Of a stretch of DNA of 12,219 nucleotides, positions 1-7,673 are shown piece by piece (within the stretch, counting starts at the first letter, position 1; each line of letters starts with the position of its first letter). Position numbers and translations under genes: made by a program. The stretch spans positions 1 to 12,219 of the forward strand of contig CAAEOZ010000310.1 in the NCBI GenBank assembly GCA_900757715.1, read 5' to 3'. The DNA is from an uncultured Veillonella sp. (lineage in GTDB: Bacteria > Bacillota > Negativicutes > Veillonellales > Veillonellaceae). A model generated the notes under the pieces. That model worked only from the letters and a program-made list of their open reading frames with translations, was not told where the DNA came from and did no database searches.

Positions 1-50
1 AACCTATACTCAAAAATGAGGCAGACCAAGACATCCAGTTGAAATCGTAA
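1..50 (+). CDS. C-terminal tail of an upstream gene, possibly clpX (partial)
   Basis: One frame is open from the window edge to a TAA at 48-50 and reads PILKNEADQDIQLKS. The charged, low-complexity tail and the position directly before lon would suit the C-terminus of ClpX, because clpX-lon-ysxC order is common in Firmicutes. This identification is an inference from context; the 15 residues themselves carry no diagnostic motif. A second frame is open to a TGA at 40-42, so even the reading frame is uncertain. The hairpin that begins 5 nt after the TAA supports the reading chosen here. Confidence 0.4.
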   Translation, partial: PILKNEADQDIQLKS

Positions 51-54
51 TTCG

Positions 55-90
55 AAGAAACTCATTTCTGTGTAGGAATGAGTTTCTTTT
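55..90 (+). terminator. Hairpin with short T-run between the upstream gene and lon
   Basis: Positions 55-68 pair with 75-88 (13 Watson-Crick pairs plus one T-G pair) around a 6-nt loop, TGTGTA. Only about four T residues follow in a row, and two of these lie in the stem, so termination may be partial. The lon ribosome binding site begins 16 nt after the hairpin. The structure may therefore be a leaky terminator that sets lon expression relative to the upstream gene. Confidence 0.7.
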
Positions 91-115
91 CATAATATAT
101 ATACCTGGAGGAAGT

Positions 116-2425
116 ATGAATTTACTCGAAATTGGGATTCCTACCGTACCTCTTAGAGGCATGGTCGTATACCCGAATATCGTGATTCACCTCGATATCG
201 GTCGAGACAAATCCATTAAGGCGGTGGAAGCCGCAATGAATGAGGATCGCATTTTAGCCGTCGTAACTCAAAAAGATGATGCTGTAGATGCACCAACAGT
301 TCATGATTTAGCCCAAATGGGTACATTAGTAAAAATTAAACAAATGTTGCGCTTACCAGGTGGTATAGTACGTGTTCTTGTAGAGGGCATCACTCGTATT
401 CGTCTTATGAATATTACTAGCATGGACCCTTATTATATAGGAGACTATGAACGAGTGGCGTCTGAATTTGAAGACGATGTAGAGCTTGAAGCTTATCGTC
501 GTTTGGTTCAAGCTAAATTTGGCGAATGGGCAGAAGAAGCTAAATCAGTTACTGATGAAGGTGTAACGCGCGTTATGGAATTACGCAATCCTTGTGAATT
601 AGCTGACCAAGTTGCATTTTTGTTGCCTATTAATAATTTGAAACGTCAAGAGTTACTTGAAGAATTATCTGTGGCTCGTCGTCTTAACATGATTGTAGGC
701 ATTTTAAATATGGAATTACAAATCTCTGATTTGGAAAATTCCATCAATAATCAAGTCCGTCAATCTATGGAGAAAGCGCAGAAGGAATATTTCTTGCGCG
801 AAAAAATCCGCGTTATCCACGATGAGTTGGGTGATAAAGGTGACCCAGAGGAGGAGGCAGAAGAACTACGAGTTAAGTTAAAAGCACTTAACTTAAGTGA
901 AGACGTACATACGCGTATCGATAAAGAAATTTCTCGTTATAGCCGTATGCCTCAATTGATGCCGGAAGCAACAATTTTGCGTAACTACTTAGATTGGGTA
1001 TTAGCATTACCGTGGAACGAATTAACGGAAGACCGTTTAGATATCAAGGGTGCTCATGCTATGCTCGAGGCCGATCATTATGGCCTTGAAAAGGTTAAGA
1101 AACGTATTTTAGAATTTTTAGCGGTTCGTAAATTAACCGGTAAAAATAGTGGCTCTATTCTTTGCTTAGTAGGTCCACCAGGCGTTGGTAAAACCTCTTT
1201 GGCTACCTCTATTGCTAAAGCAATGAATCGTAAGTTCATCCGTGCATCCTTAGGTGGTGTTCGTGATGAAGCTGAAATTCGTGGCCATCGACGTACTTAT
1301 ATTGGTGCTTTACCTGGTCGTATGATTCAGGGACTAAAAAATGTAGGTACTAAGAATCCTGTATTTTTGTTGGATGAAATTGATAAATTAGCATCTGATT
1401 ATAAAGGTGATCCATCTTCAGCTTTATTAGAGGTATTGGATCCAGAACAAAATAGTACATTTAGTGATCACTTTATCGAAGTACCGTTCGACTTCTCTGA
1501 AGTTTTCTGGATTACTACGGCTAATATAGCATCTAATATTCCTGGTCCATTGTTAGATCGTATGGAAATTATTGAGTTGTCCAGCTATATGGAAGAAGAA
1601 AAACTAGAAATTGCTAAGCGTTACTTAACACCTAAGCAAATTAAGAAAAATGGACTTGAAGATTACAAGGTTAAATTATCTGATGCTGTGTTAAAAAAGG
1701 TAATTTCCGAATATACTCGCGAAGCTGGTGTTCGTACTTTAGAGAAAACAATTGCTAAGATTTGCCGTAAGATTGCTTTCAAAGTAGTTGAAGAAGGCGG
1801 AGATGCGCCAAAAGTCACTACTAAAAATCTTCACGAATTCTTAGGCGCACCGATCTTTGTTGACCAAGAGCGAGAAAAGAAACCGCAAGTTGGCTATGTA
1901 AATGGATTAGCTTGGACATCTGTTGGTGGTGTAGTATTACCATGTGAAGCTACAACTATGAATGGTACCGGTAAATTGGCTTTAACTGGTAGTCTCGGCA
2001 AGGTTATGCAAGAATCTGGTCAAGCGGCTATGAGTTATATTCGCCATAATGCAAAAGCCTTAAAAATTGAAGAAGACTTTTATAAAAAACTTGATATTCA
2101 CGTTCACTTGCCAGAAGGGGCAACACCTAAAGATGGTCCTTCTGCAGGTATTACAATGACATTAGCTATGGTGTCTATTTTGACTAACCGCAAGGTTCGT
2201 TCTGATATTGCCATGACTGGTGAAATCACATTGCGTGGCCGCGTATTACCAATAGGCGGCTTAAAAGAAAAATTATTAGCAGCCTTGTCTCATGGCGTTA
2301 AAGAGGTGTTGATTCCAAAAGGTAATGAAAAGGATATTGCAGAATTACCTGACATTGTGAAAGAAGGCCTCATTATTACGCCAGTTAAGACAATGGATGA
2401 AGTATTAGCAAAGGCACTTGTGTAA
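116..2425 (+). CDS. lon: ATP-dependent Lon protease (LonA type, S16 family)
   Basis: Lon is a cytosolic AAA+ serine-lysine protease that unfolds and degrades misfolded and regulatory proteins. The 769-residue product has the complete LonA architecture. The LON substrate-binding N-domain covers about 8-200 and a helical linker about 205-300. The AAA+ module has Walker A GPPGVGKT at 353-360, Walker B VFLLDEID at 416-423, a sensor-1 TTAN at 467-470 and a likely sensor-2 Arg540. The proteolytic domain runs from about 590 to 769, with catalytic Ser676 in KDGPSAG and Lys719 in GGLKEK. The Ser-Lys spacing of 43 matches E. coli Ser679/Lys722. The length is normal for LonA. The ATG at 116 is preceded by GGAGG at 107-111, and the N-domain begins within ten residues, so the start is secure. 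No convincing promoter lies between the upstream hairpin and the gene. The stop codon overlaps the ysxC start (TAATG). Confidence 0.98.
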   Translation: MNLLEIGIPTVPLRGMVVYPNIVIHLDIGRDKSIKAVEAAMNEDRILAVVTQKDDAVDAPTVHDLAQMGTLVKIKQMLRLPGGIVRVLVEGITRIRLMNITSMDPYYIGDYERVASEFEDDVELEAYRRLVQAKFGEWAEEAKSVTDEGVTRVMELRNPCELADQVAFLLPINNLKRQELLEELSVARRLNMIVGILNMELQISDLENSINNQVRQSMEKAQKEYFLREKIRVIHDELGDKGDPEEEAEELRVKLKALNLSEDVHTRIDKEISRYSRMPQLMPEATILRNYLDWVLALPWNELTEDRLDIKGAHAMLEADHYGLEKVKKRILEFLAVRKLTGKNSGSILCLVGPPGVGKTSLATSIAKAMNRKFIRASLGGVRDEAEIRGHRRTYIGALPGRMIQGLKNVGTKNPVFLLDEIDKLASDYKGDPSSALLEVLDPEQNSTFSDHFIEVPFDFSEVFWITTANIASNIPGPLLDRMEIIELSSYMEEEKLEIAKRYLTPKQIKKNGLEDYKVKLSDAVLKKVISEYTREAGVRTLEKTIAKICRKIAFKVVEEGGDAPKVTTKNLHEFLGAPIFVDQEREKKPQVGYVNGLAWTSVGGVVLPCEATTMNGTGKLALTGSLGKVMQESGQAAMSYIRHNAKALKIEEDFYKKLDIHVHLPEGATPKDGPSAGITMTLAMVSILTNRKVRSDIAMTGEITLRGRVLPIGGLKEKLLAALSHGVKEVLIPKGNEKDIAELPDIVKEGLIITPVKTMDEVLAKALV

Positions 2426-3123
2426 TGCAAAAGAAGAAAAAATCCACTAAACAAATGGGCCCAAAACCACAATATACACGAAAAGAACCGAAGGGGCCTC
2501 GTATTATAGCTGCAAAATATAATACTTCCTGTGTGAAGGCAGATCAATATCCTGAAGGGGATACAGTAGAAATCGCTTTCCTTGGACGTTCTAATGTGGG
2601 CAAGTCTTCGTTGATTAATTCTTTATGTAACTATCGTGGGTTAGCCCTCGTTAGTGGTCAGCCAGGTAAGACTAAGACGATAAACTACTTTGATATTGAA
2701 TCAAAAGAGGATATTTCTGAAACCGAGGAACGCAGATATAATTGGTTTCTCGTTGACCTTCCTGGTTATGGTTTTGCAAAGACAAATAAAGGAAACCGCA
2801 ATCTGTGGTCTTCCTTTATTGCCGATTATATTTTACATTCTGAACGATTGATGTTGTTGTGTTTACTTATCGATGGTCGCCATCCTGAAATGGCCATTGA
2901 TAAGGTGGCCTTTGATTGGCTCGTCGAAGCCGGTGTGCCGTTACAAATTGTAGTGACCAAGGCTGATAAATTGACGGCTAAAGAAAAGTCTGCAAACTTG
3001 TCTATTATTAAAGAGCTATATCCAACGGCTACCCCGCCGATTTTGTACAGCTCTTTAAAGCATACTGGACGTGAGCTTTTACAACAACGAATCAATAAAA
3101 TTTTGGTAGGAGATGAAGCATGA
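2425..3123 (+). CDS. ysxC: Ribosome biogenesis GTP-binding protein YsxC/EngB
   Basis: YsxC (EngB/YihA) is an essential TRAFAC-class GTPase that acts in late 50S ribosomal subunit assembly. All G motifs are visible: G1 GRSNVGKSS at 54-62, a switch I/G2 segment PGKTKTIN at 80-87, G3 DLPGYG at 111-116, G4 TKAD at 178-181 and a G5-like SSLK at 209-212. At 232 residues it is longer than the roughly 195-residue B. subtilis protein. The extra length is a Lys/Arg/Pro-rich N-terminus (about residues 1-26) before the conserved fold. The ATG at 2425 overlaps the lon stop by one base, with only a modest AAAGG ten bases upstream, which suggests translational coupling. An ATG at codon 11 is an alternative start but has no ribosome binding site. 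The lon-ysxC pair is a conserved Firmicute arrangement. Confidence 0.96.
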   Translation: MQKKKKSTKQMGPKPQYTRKEPKGPRIIAAKYNTSCVKADQYPEGDTVEIAFLGRSNVGKSSLINSLCNYRGLALVSGQPGKTKTINYFDIESKEDISETEERRYNWFLVDLPGYGFAKTNKGNRNLWSSFIADYILHSERLMLLCLLIDGRHPEMAIDKVAFDWLVEAGVPLQIVVTKADKLTAKEKSANLSIIKELYPTATPPILYSSLKHTGRELLQQRINKILVGDEA

Positions 3124-4091
3124 GTCAAACGAACGAATTAGAGATTATGGAACGCATTGCTCTAGATTTAGAGCGTGTCGAAGAGTCTCTTGCATCATCT
3201 TTTAATACCGGTGTAGAGGACTTCAATGCACTGATTCGACCGTTATCAGCAGCAGGTGGTAAGCGTTTGCGCGCTCAATTGTGCCTATTGATTGCTAATG
3301 CAGGGACATCTATAGAGCGTCAACGCGTCAAAATTGCTGAGGCTGTTGAAATGCTTCACTTAGCAACACTTATCCATGACGATGTATTAGATCAAGCTGA
3401 AATTCGCCGAGGTGAAGATACAATTCACATGCATAAAGGCAATAAGGTAGCTATCCTTAGTGGTGATTATTTATTTGCTAAAGCATTTAAAATCGTATCT
3501 GAAATGACGAATATGAAGTATCTTCAAGTCTTCTCTCATATTATTACATGCCTTGTAGAAGGTGAGTTCATGCAAATGGAAGATGTATATCGCATTGATC
3601 AAGGTATAGAGCGTTATATGACAAAAACGCAAAAGAAAACAGCAGACTTCATGGAAGGCTGTATGGAGCTTGGTGGTCTCTTAGGAGATTGGCAAGAATC
3701 TGAAATCATAGAATTGAAAAAATATGGTCATGCATTAGGTATGGCATTTCAAATTACAGATGATATTATGGATTATCGTGAAACAACGGAAACGACAGGA
3801 AAGCCTGTAGGGAACGATCTTCGAGAAGGACTATTGACGTATCCGTTATTAAGTATCGTTAACGATGGTAATAAAGATAAATTGCTTGAAGATATTAAAG
3901 GCTTAAACAATGGTGGTAATGAGCAAGACATTATCGATTATGTTGTTGCTCAAGGTGGTATCGATAATACATTAGCTGTAGCTGATAAATATTGTAAAGA
4001 TGCTCTAGCGGCACTCGCTGCAGTGCGTGATTTTCCAGGGAAGGAATTCCTTGTGATGGCTGTAGAAAATCTGGCTAATAGAAAGGTATAA
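3120..4091 (+). CDS. Long-chain polyprenyl diphosphate synthase (HepT/IspB-like)
   Basis: This trans-isoprenyl diphosphate synthase would extend an allylic diphosphate with isopentenyl diphosphate to make the side chain of a quinone such as menaquinone. The 323-residue product has GGKRLR at 46-51, the first Asp-rich motif DDVLD at 87-91 and the second, DDIMD, at 214-218. Ala82, five residues before the first motif, is small rather than bulky, which in this family goes with long products (about C35-C50). The exact chain length cannot be read from sequence, and no HepS-like small partner lies in the window, so homodimer or heterodimer remains open. Start: AGGAG at 3108-3112, seven bases before an ATG that overlaps the ysxC stop as ATGA. 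Heptaprenyl, octaprenyl or solanesyl diphosphate synthase are all possible specific names. Confidence 0.9.
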   Translation: MSQTNELEIMERIALDLERVEESLASSFNTGVEDFNALIRPLSAAGGKRLRAQLCLLIANAGTSIERQRVKIAEAVEMLHLATLIHDDVLDQAEIRRGEDTIHMHKGNKVAILSGDYLFAKAFKIVSEMTNMKYLQVFSHIITCLVEGEFMQMEDVYRIDQGIERYMTKTQKKTADFMEGCMELGGLLGDWQESEIIELKKYGHALGMAFQITDDIMDYRETTETTGKPVGNDLREGLLTYPLLSIVNDGNKDKLLEDIKGLNNGGNEQDIIDYVVAQGGIDNTLAVADKYCKDALAALAAVRDFPGKEFLVMAVENLANRKV

Positions 4092-4092
4092 T

Positions 4093-4983
4093 ATGGAACC
4101 ATTCGAACCAAAATCGGATTTCGAATATCCCATGCAAAGACCTTCTTTTGATAGTGTAGTTCGTCAAAAACGGCGTGAAGCAGAGCAAAAGGCTGAACAA
4201 GAACGGTATAAGGTGGCGAATCTACGCGTTCCTAAGAAATCGGAAAATGAGCCGATTTATACTGAAATGGAACAGAAGATGATGGATGAGGCGAGGGAAT
4301 TATCCCTTGTAGGACATCTTTCTGAGCTACGAAAACGATTGATTATAATGGCTGTAGCGGTTATTGTGGGAACTTGTATTTCATATTATTATGTAGATTT
4401 ATTATTGGAAATACTCCTAAAACCAGCTGGCAAGCTCTATTATATGAGACCTACTGAGGCGTTCTTTACGTATATGAAAGTATCTGTAGTAGGAGGCCTC
4501 GTCATAGCGGCTCCCATTATATTGCATCAGATTTGGCTATTTGTTAAGCCTGCACTGACTGCGCGAGAAAAGCAGTTATCTAACTGGATTTTACCAGTTG
4601 CGATTAGTCTATTTGGAATAGGTATTGTATTTTCTTATTTTCTCGTATTGCCTGCAGCAGTGAAGTTCTTTATGGGCTTTGCCACAGATGAATTACAACC
4701 GATGTTTTCCATTGGTCAGTATATGGACTTTGTATTGTCCTTTGTACTGCCCTTTGGATTTATCTTTGAACTGCCGTTGATCTTAATTATTTTGGGATAT
4801 TTCAACTTAATTACATCACGCTTTTTAAAAACGAAGCGAAAAATATTTATTCTTATATCCTTTATCATAGGTGCTGTCATTTCACCTACACCAGATATGT
4901 TTTCTCAAACGATGATTGCATTACCTATGATATTGCTATATGAAACAAGTCTATTTGTATTGGCTAAGATTATGAAGCGCTAA
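4093..4983 (+). CDS. tatC: Sec-independent protein translocase TatC with N-terminal extension
   Basis: TatC is the membrane receptor of the twin-arginine pathway; it recognises signal peptides of folded exported proteins and works with TatA-type subunits, none of which is encoded in this window. The core begins near residue 71 with HLSELRKR at 75-82. It continues through about six membrane segments (about 84-105, 129-150, 165-190, 213-235, 249-263 and 270-293). Family signatures include PTEAFFTYMKV at 120-130, FELP at 225-228 (Glu226 probably matches the conserved E. coli Glu170) and SPTPD at 264-268. Typical TatC proteins start 10-15 residues before HLxELR, whereas this one carries about 70 extra, strongly charged residues. 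AAAGG at 4082-4086 supports the ATG at 4093, and no better ribosome binding site precedes the internal ATGs at codons 59, 64 and 65. One base separates it from the preceding stop. Confidence 0.95.
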   Translation: MEPFEPKSDFEYPMQRPSFDSVVRQKRREAEQKAEQERYKVANLRVPKKSENEPIYTEMEQKMMDEARELSLVGHLSELRKRLIIMAVAVIVGTCISYYYVDLLLEILLKPAGKLYYMRPTEAFFTYMKVSVVGGLVIAAPIILHQIWLFVKPALTAREKQLSNWILPVAISLFGIGIVFSYFLVLPAAVKFFMGFATDELQPMFSIGQYMDFVLSFVLPFGFIFELPLILIILGYFNLITSRFLKTKRKIFILISFIIGAVISPTPDMFSQTMIALPMILLYETSLFVLAKIMKR

Positions 4984-4999
4984 GGAGTATTTTAGGAGG
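4983..4999 (+). promoter_or_regulatory. Tandem ribosome binding sites before valS
   Basis: Two Shine-Dalgarno-like motifs lie in the 20-nt tatC-valS gap: AGGAG at 4983-4987, overlapping the tatC stop, and AGGAGG at 4994-4999, four bases before the valS ATG. The second fixes the start. The gap is too short for a T-box leader. Confidence 0.75.
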
Positions 5000-5003
5000 A
5001 ACG

Positions 5004-7661
5004 ATGAAAACCTACGAAAATTTAACCACATACAATCCTGGTGAAATAGAAGGCAAATGGTATTCTTATTGGGAAAATCAAGGATACTTTCACGAAGAAG
5101 TAGACACGAATAAAGAGCCATTTAGTATCGTCTTACCCCCTCCTAACGTAACTGGTATGTTGCATATGGGGCATGCCCTTGATAACACATTACAAGATAT
5201 CCTCATCCGTTTCAAACGCATGCAAGGCTACAATGTGTTATGGATGCCAGGTACAGACCACGCTGGTATTGCTACACAAATCAAAGTAGAAGAGATGCTT
5301 GCTAAAGAAGAGGGAAAATCTCGTTATGATTTGGGCCGTGAAAAATTCGTAGAGCGCGTGTGGGAGTGGAAAAAAGAATACGGTGATACCATCGTAAAAC
5401 AAATCCGTAGCCTTGGCGCGTCCTGTGATTGGACACGTGAGCGCTTTACATTGGATGACGGATACTATTATGCGGTGCGTGAAGTATTTGTAAGTCTTTA
5501 TGAAAAAGGTTTAATCTATCGCGGTGAACGCATCATCAACTGGTGCCCTCGTTGTGCCACTGCTTTATCTGATGTTGAAGTTGAGCATGAAGACGAACAT
5601 GGCCATTTATGGCATATTAAATATCCTGTAAAAGGTGAAGATAATCGTTTCGTTCTTGTTGCTACCACTCGTCCAGAAACAATGTTTGGTGATGTAGCAG
5701 TAGCAGTAAATCCTAATGATGATCGTTATAAAGATCTCATTGGTAAAACATTGATTCTGCCATTTGTTAATCGAGAAATTCCTGTAATTGCTGATGGCTA
5801 TGTAGATGCTAGCTTCGGCACAGGCTGTGTAAAAATTACACCTGCTCATGACCCTAATGACTTTGAAATGGGTCAACGTCATAATTTGGAATCCATCGTT
5901 GTTATGAACAATGATGCAACAATGAATGAAGGTGCTGGTAAATTCAATGGCTTACCACGTGAAGAAGCGCGTAAACAAGTAGTAGCAGAACTTAAAGAAT
6001 TAGGCCTGCTTGAAAAAATTGATGATCATGACCATGCAGTAGGTCATTGTTCTCGTTGTAAAACAATTATTGAACCAATGGTATCTAAACAATGGTTTGT
6101 AGATATGAAACCGTTGGCAGAACCAGCTCTTAAGGTTGTTAAAGACCACGAAGTAGAGTTTGTTCCAGAACGTTTTACAAAAACATATGTGAACTGGCTT
6201 GAAAATATCCGTGATTGGACTATTTCTCGTCAATTGTGGTGGGGCCATCGTATTCCTGCATGGTATTGTGATGACTGTGGTGAAACAATTGTTAGCCGTG
6301 AAGATATTACAGAATGTCCTCATTGCCACGGTCATGTTACACAAGATCCGGATGTTCTTGATACATGGTTTAGCTCTGGTTTATGGCCATTTGCTACAAT
6401 GGGTTGGCCTAAGCAAACTCCAGAACTTAACCAATGGTATCCAACAAGTGTGCTTGTAACTGGTTACGATATCATCTTTTTCTGGGTTGCTCGTATGATT
6501 TTTATGGCTCTTGAGTTTGAACATGAAATCCCATTTAAACATGTATTTATTCATGGTCTTGTTCGCGACAGTCAGGGCCGTAAAATGAGTAAATCTTTGG
6601 GTAATGGTATTAATCCACTTGAAGTTATCGACCAATATGGTGCTGATGCATTGCGCTTTACTCTTGTAACTGGCAATACACCTGGTAATGATATGCGCTT
6701 CTATATGGAACGTGTTGAGGCTAACCGTAATTTTGCCAATAAGATTTGGAATGCATCCAAGTTTGTATTGATGAACCTTACAAATTATGATGAAAGTTTC
6801 GTTCCAACAGCAGATGATTTGACATTAGCAGACCAATGGATTATTCAAAAATACAATGAAACAGTACAAAGCGTAACATCTAATCTCGATAAATTCGAAC
6901 TTGGTGAAGCTGCGAGTTCCGTATATGACTTCATTTGGAATACGTACTGCGATTGGTACATTGAATTAGCGAAACCTCGTTTGTATAGTGAAAGCAACGA
7001 ACGTGATCGTCGTACAGTTCAATATTTACTTGTAACAATCTTACGTCACATGCTCGAATTATTGCATCCATTCATGCCGTTTGTAACTGAACATATTTGG
7101 CAACATTTGCCACATGAAGGGGACAGCATCGTTGTTACTAAATGGCCTGAAGCATTGAAATTCGATAATCTTGAAGGTGCAGCACGTCAAATGGAAGTTA
7201 TGATGGATGCCATCAAAGGTATTCGTAACATGCGTGCTGAAATGAATGTGCCTCTAGGTAAAAAAGCTGAGGTTATCGTAGCGCCAACAGATGAAGCATT
7301 AGCTAAAACTGTAGCAGAACATAGTGACTACTTTGTAACATTGGCTTGGGCTGAGAAAGTAACAATTCTTGGTACCGACGATCCAAAGCCAGAAAATGCG
7401 ACTGTAACCGTTGTCAATGGTATGGAAGTATATCTCTTACTTAAAGACTTGATCGACGGTGAAAAAGAAAGAGAGCGTATTGCGAAGGAAAAAATCCAAA
7501 TGGAAAAAGAAATTTCTCGTTTGGAAGGTAAATTGTCTAACCAAGGCTTCTTAGCAAAAGCTCCTGAAGCTGTAGTAGCAAAAGAAAAAGAAAAGTTAGA
7601 AGAATATAAACAAAAACAACAAGCGTTATTGGAACGTGAAGCGTTCCTCGAAACCTTATAA
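5004..7661 (+). CDS. valS: Valyl-tRNA synthetase
   Basis: Cytosolic class Ia aminoacyl-tRNA synthetase that charges tRNA-Val and edits mischarged threonine. The 885-residue length is normal. The Rossmann fold carries the HIGH-type motif HMGH at 54-57 and KMSKS at 527-531. The inserted CP1 editing domain shows TTRPETMFGD at 221-230 and FGTGCVKITPAHDPND at 271-286. Cysteine pairs CPRC (181-184), CSRC (349-352), CDDC (422-425) and CPHC (438-441) suggest zinc-knuckle elements in the insertions. The anticodon-binding domain covers roughly 610-760. A Lys/Glu-rich C-terminal coiled coil (about 819-885), characteristic of ValRS, is present and separates it from IleRS and LeuRS. AGGAGG four bases upstream fixes the start. 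The 12-nt gap to folC gives the valS-folC pair seen in many Firmicutes. No T-box leader precedes the gene. Confidence 0.98.
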   Translation: MKTYENLTTYNPGEIEGKWYSYWENQGYFHEEVDTNKEPFSIVLPPPNVTGMLHMGHALDNTLQDILIRFKRMQGYNVLWMPGTDHAGIATQIKVEEMLAKEEGKSRYDLGREKFVERVWEWKKEYGDTIVKQIRSLGASCDWTRERFTLDDGYYYAVREVFVSLYEKGLIYRGERIINWCPRCATALSDVEVEHEDEHGHLWHIKYPVKGEDNRFVLVATTRPETMFGDVAVAVNPNDDRYKDLIGKTLILPFVNREIPVIADGYVDASFGTGCVKITPAHDPNDFEMGQRHNLESIVVMNNDATMNEGAGKFNGLPREEARKQVVAELKELGLLEKIDDHDHAVGHCSRCKTIIEPMVSKQWFVDMKPLAEPALKVVKDHEVEFVPERFTKTYVNWLENIRDWTISRQLWWGHRIPAWYCDDCGETIVSREDITECPHCHGHVTQDPDVLDTWFSSGLWPFATMGWPKQTPELNQWYPTSVLVTGYDIIFFWVARMIFMALEFEHEIPFKHVFIHGLVRDSQGRKMSKSLGNGINPLEVIDQYGADALRFTLVTGNTPGNDMRFYMERVEANRNFANKIWNASKFVLMNLTNYDESFVPTADDLTLADQWIIQKYNETVQSVTSNLDKFELGEAASSVYDFIWNTYCDWYIELAKPRLYSESNERDRRTVQYLLVTILRHMLELLHPFMPFVTEHIWQHLPHEGDSIVVTKWPEALKFDNLEGAARQMEVMMDAIKGIRNMRAEMNVPLGKKAEVIVAPTDEALAKTVAEHSDYFVTLAWAEKVTILGTDDPKPENATVTVVNGMEVYLLLKDLIDGEKERERIAKEKIQMEKEISRLEGKLSNQGFLAKAPEAVVAKEKEKLEEYKQKQQALLEREAFLETL

Positions 7662-7673
7662 TAGGAGGTTTAT

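Noticed and set aside
39..67. Possible lon promoter with TTGAAA at 39-44 as -35.
   Set aside because: The matching -10 position reads TCATTT, which is poor, and it falls inside the hairpin at 55-90.
2428..2443. A-rich run at the start of ysxC as a programmed slippage site.
   Set aside because: The downstream frame is intact in the annotated frame, and no stimulatory structure or useful alternative frame follows. Lysine codons explain the run.
6199..6459. An 86-codon open frame on the plus strand inside valS in another frame.
   Set aside because: It overlaps conserved ValRS sequence around the catalytic domain and has no ribosome binding site or recognisable motif.
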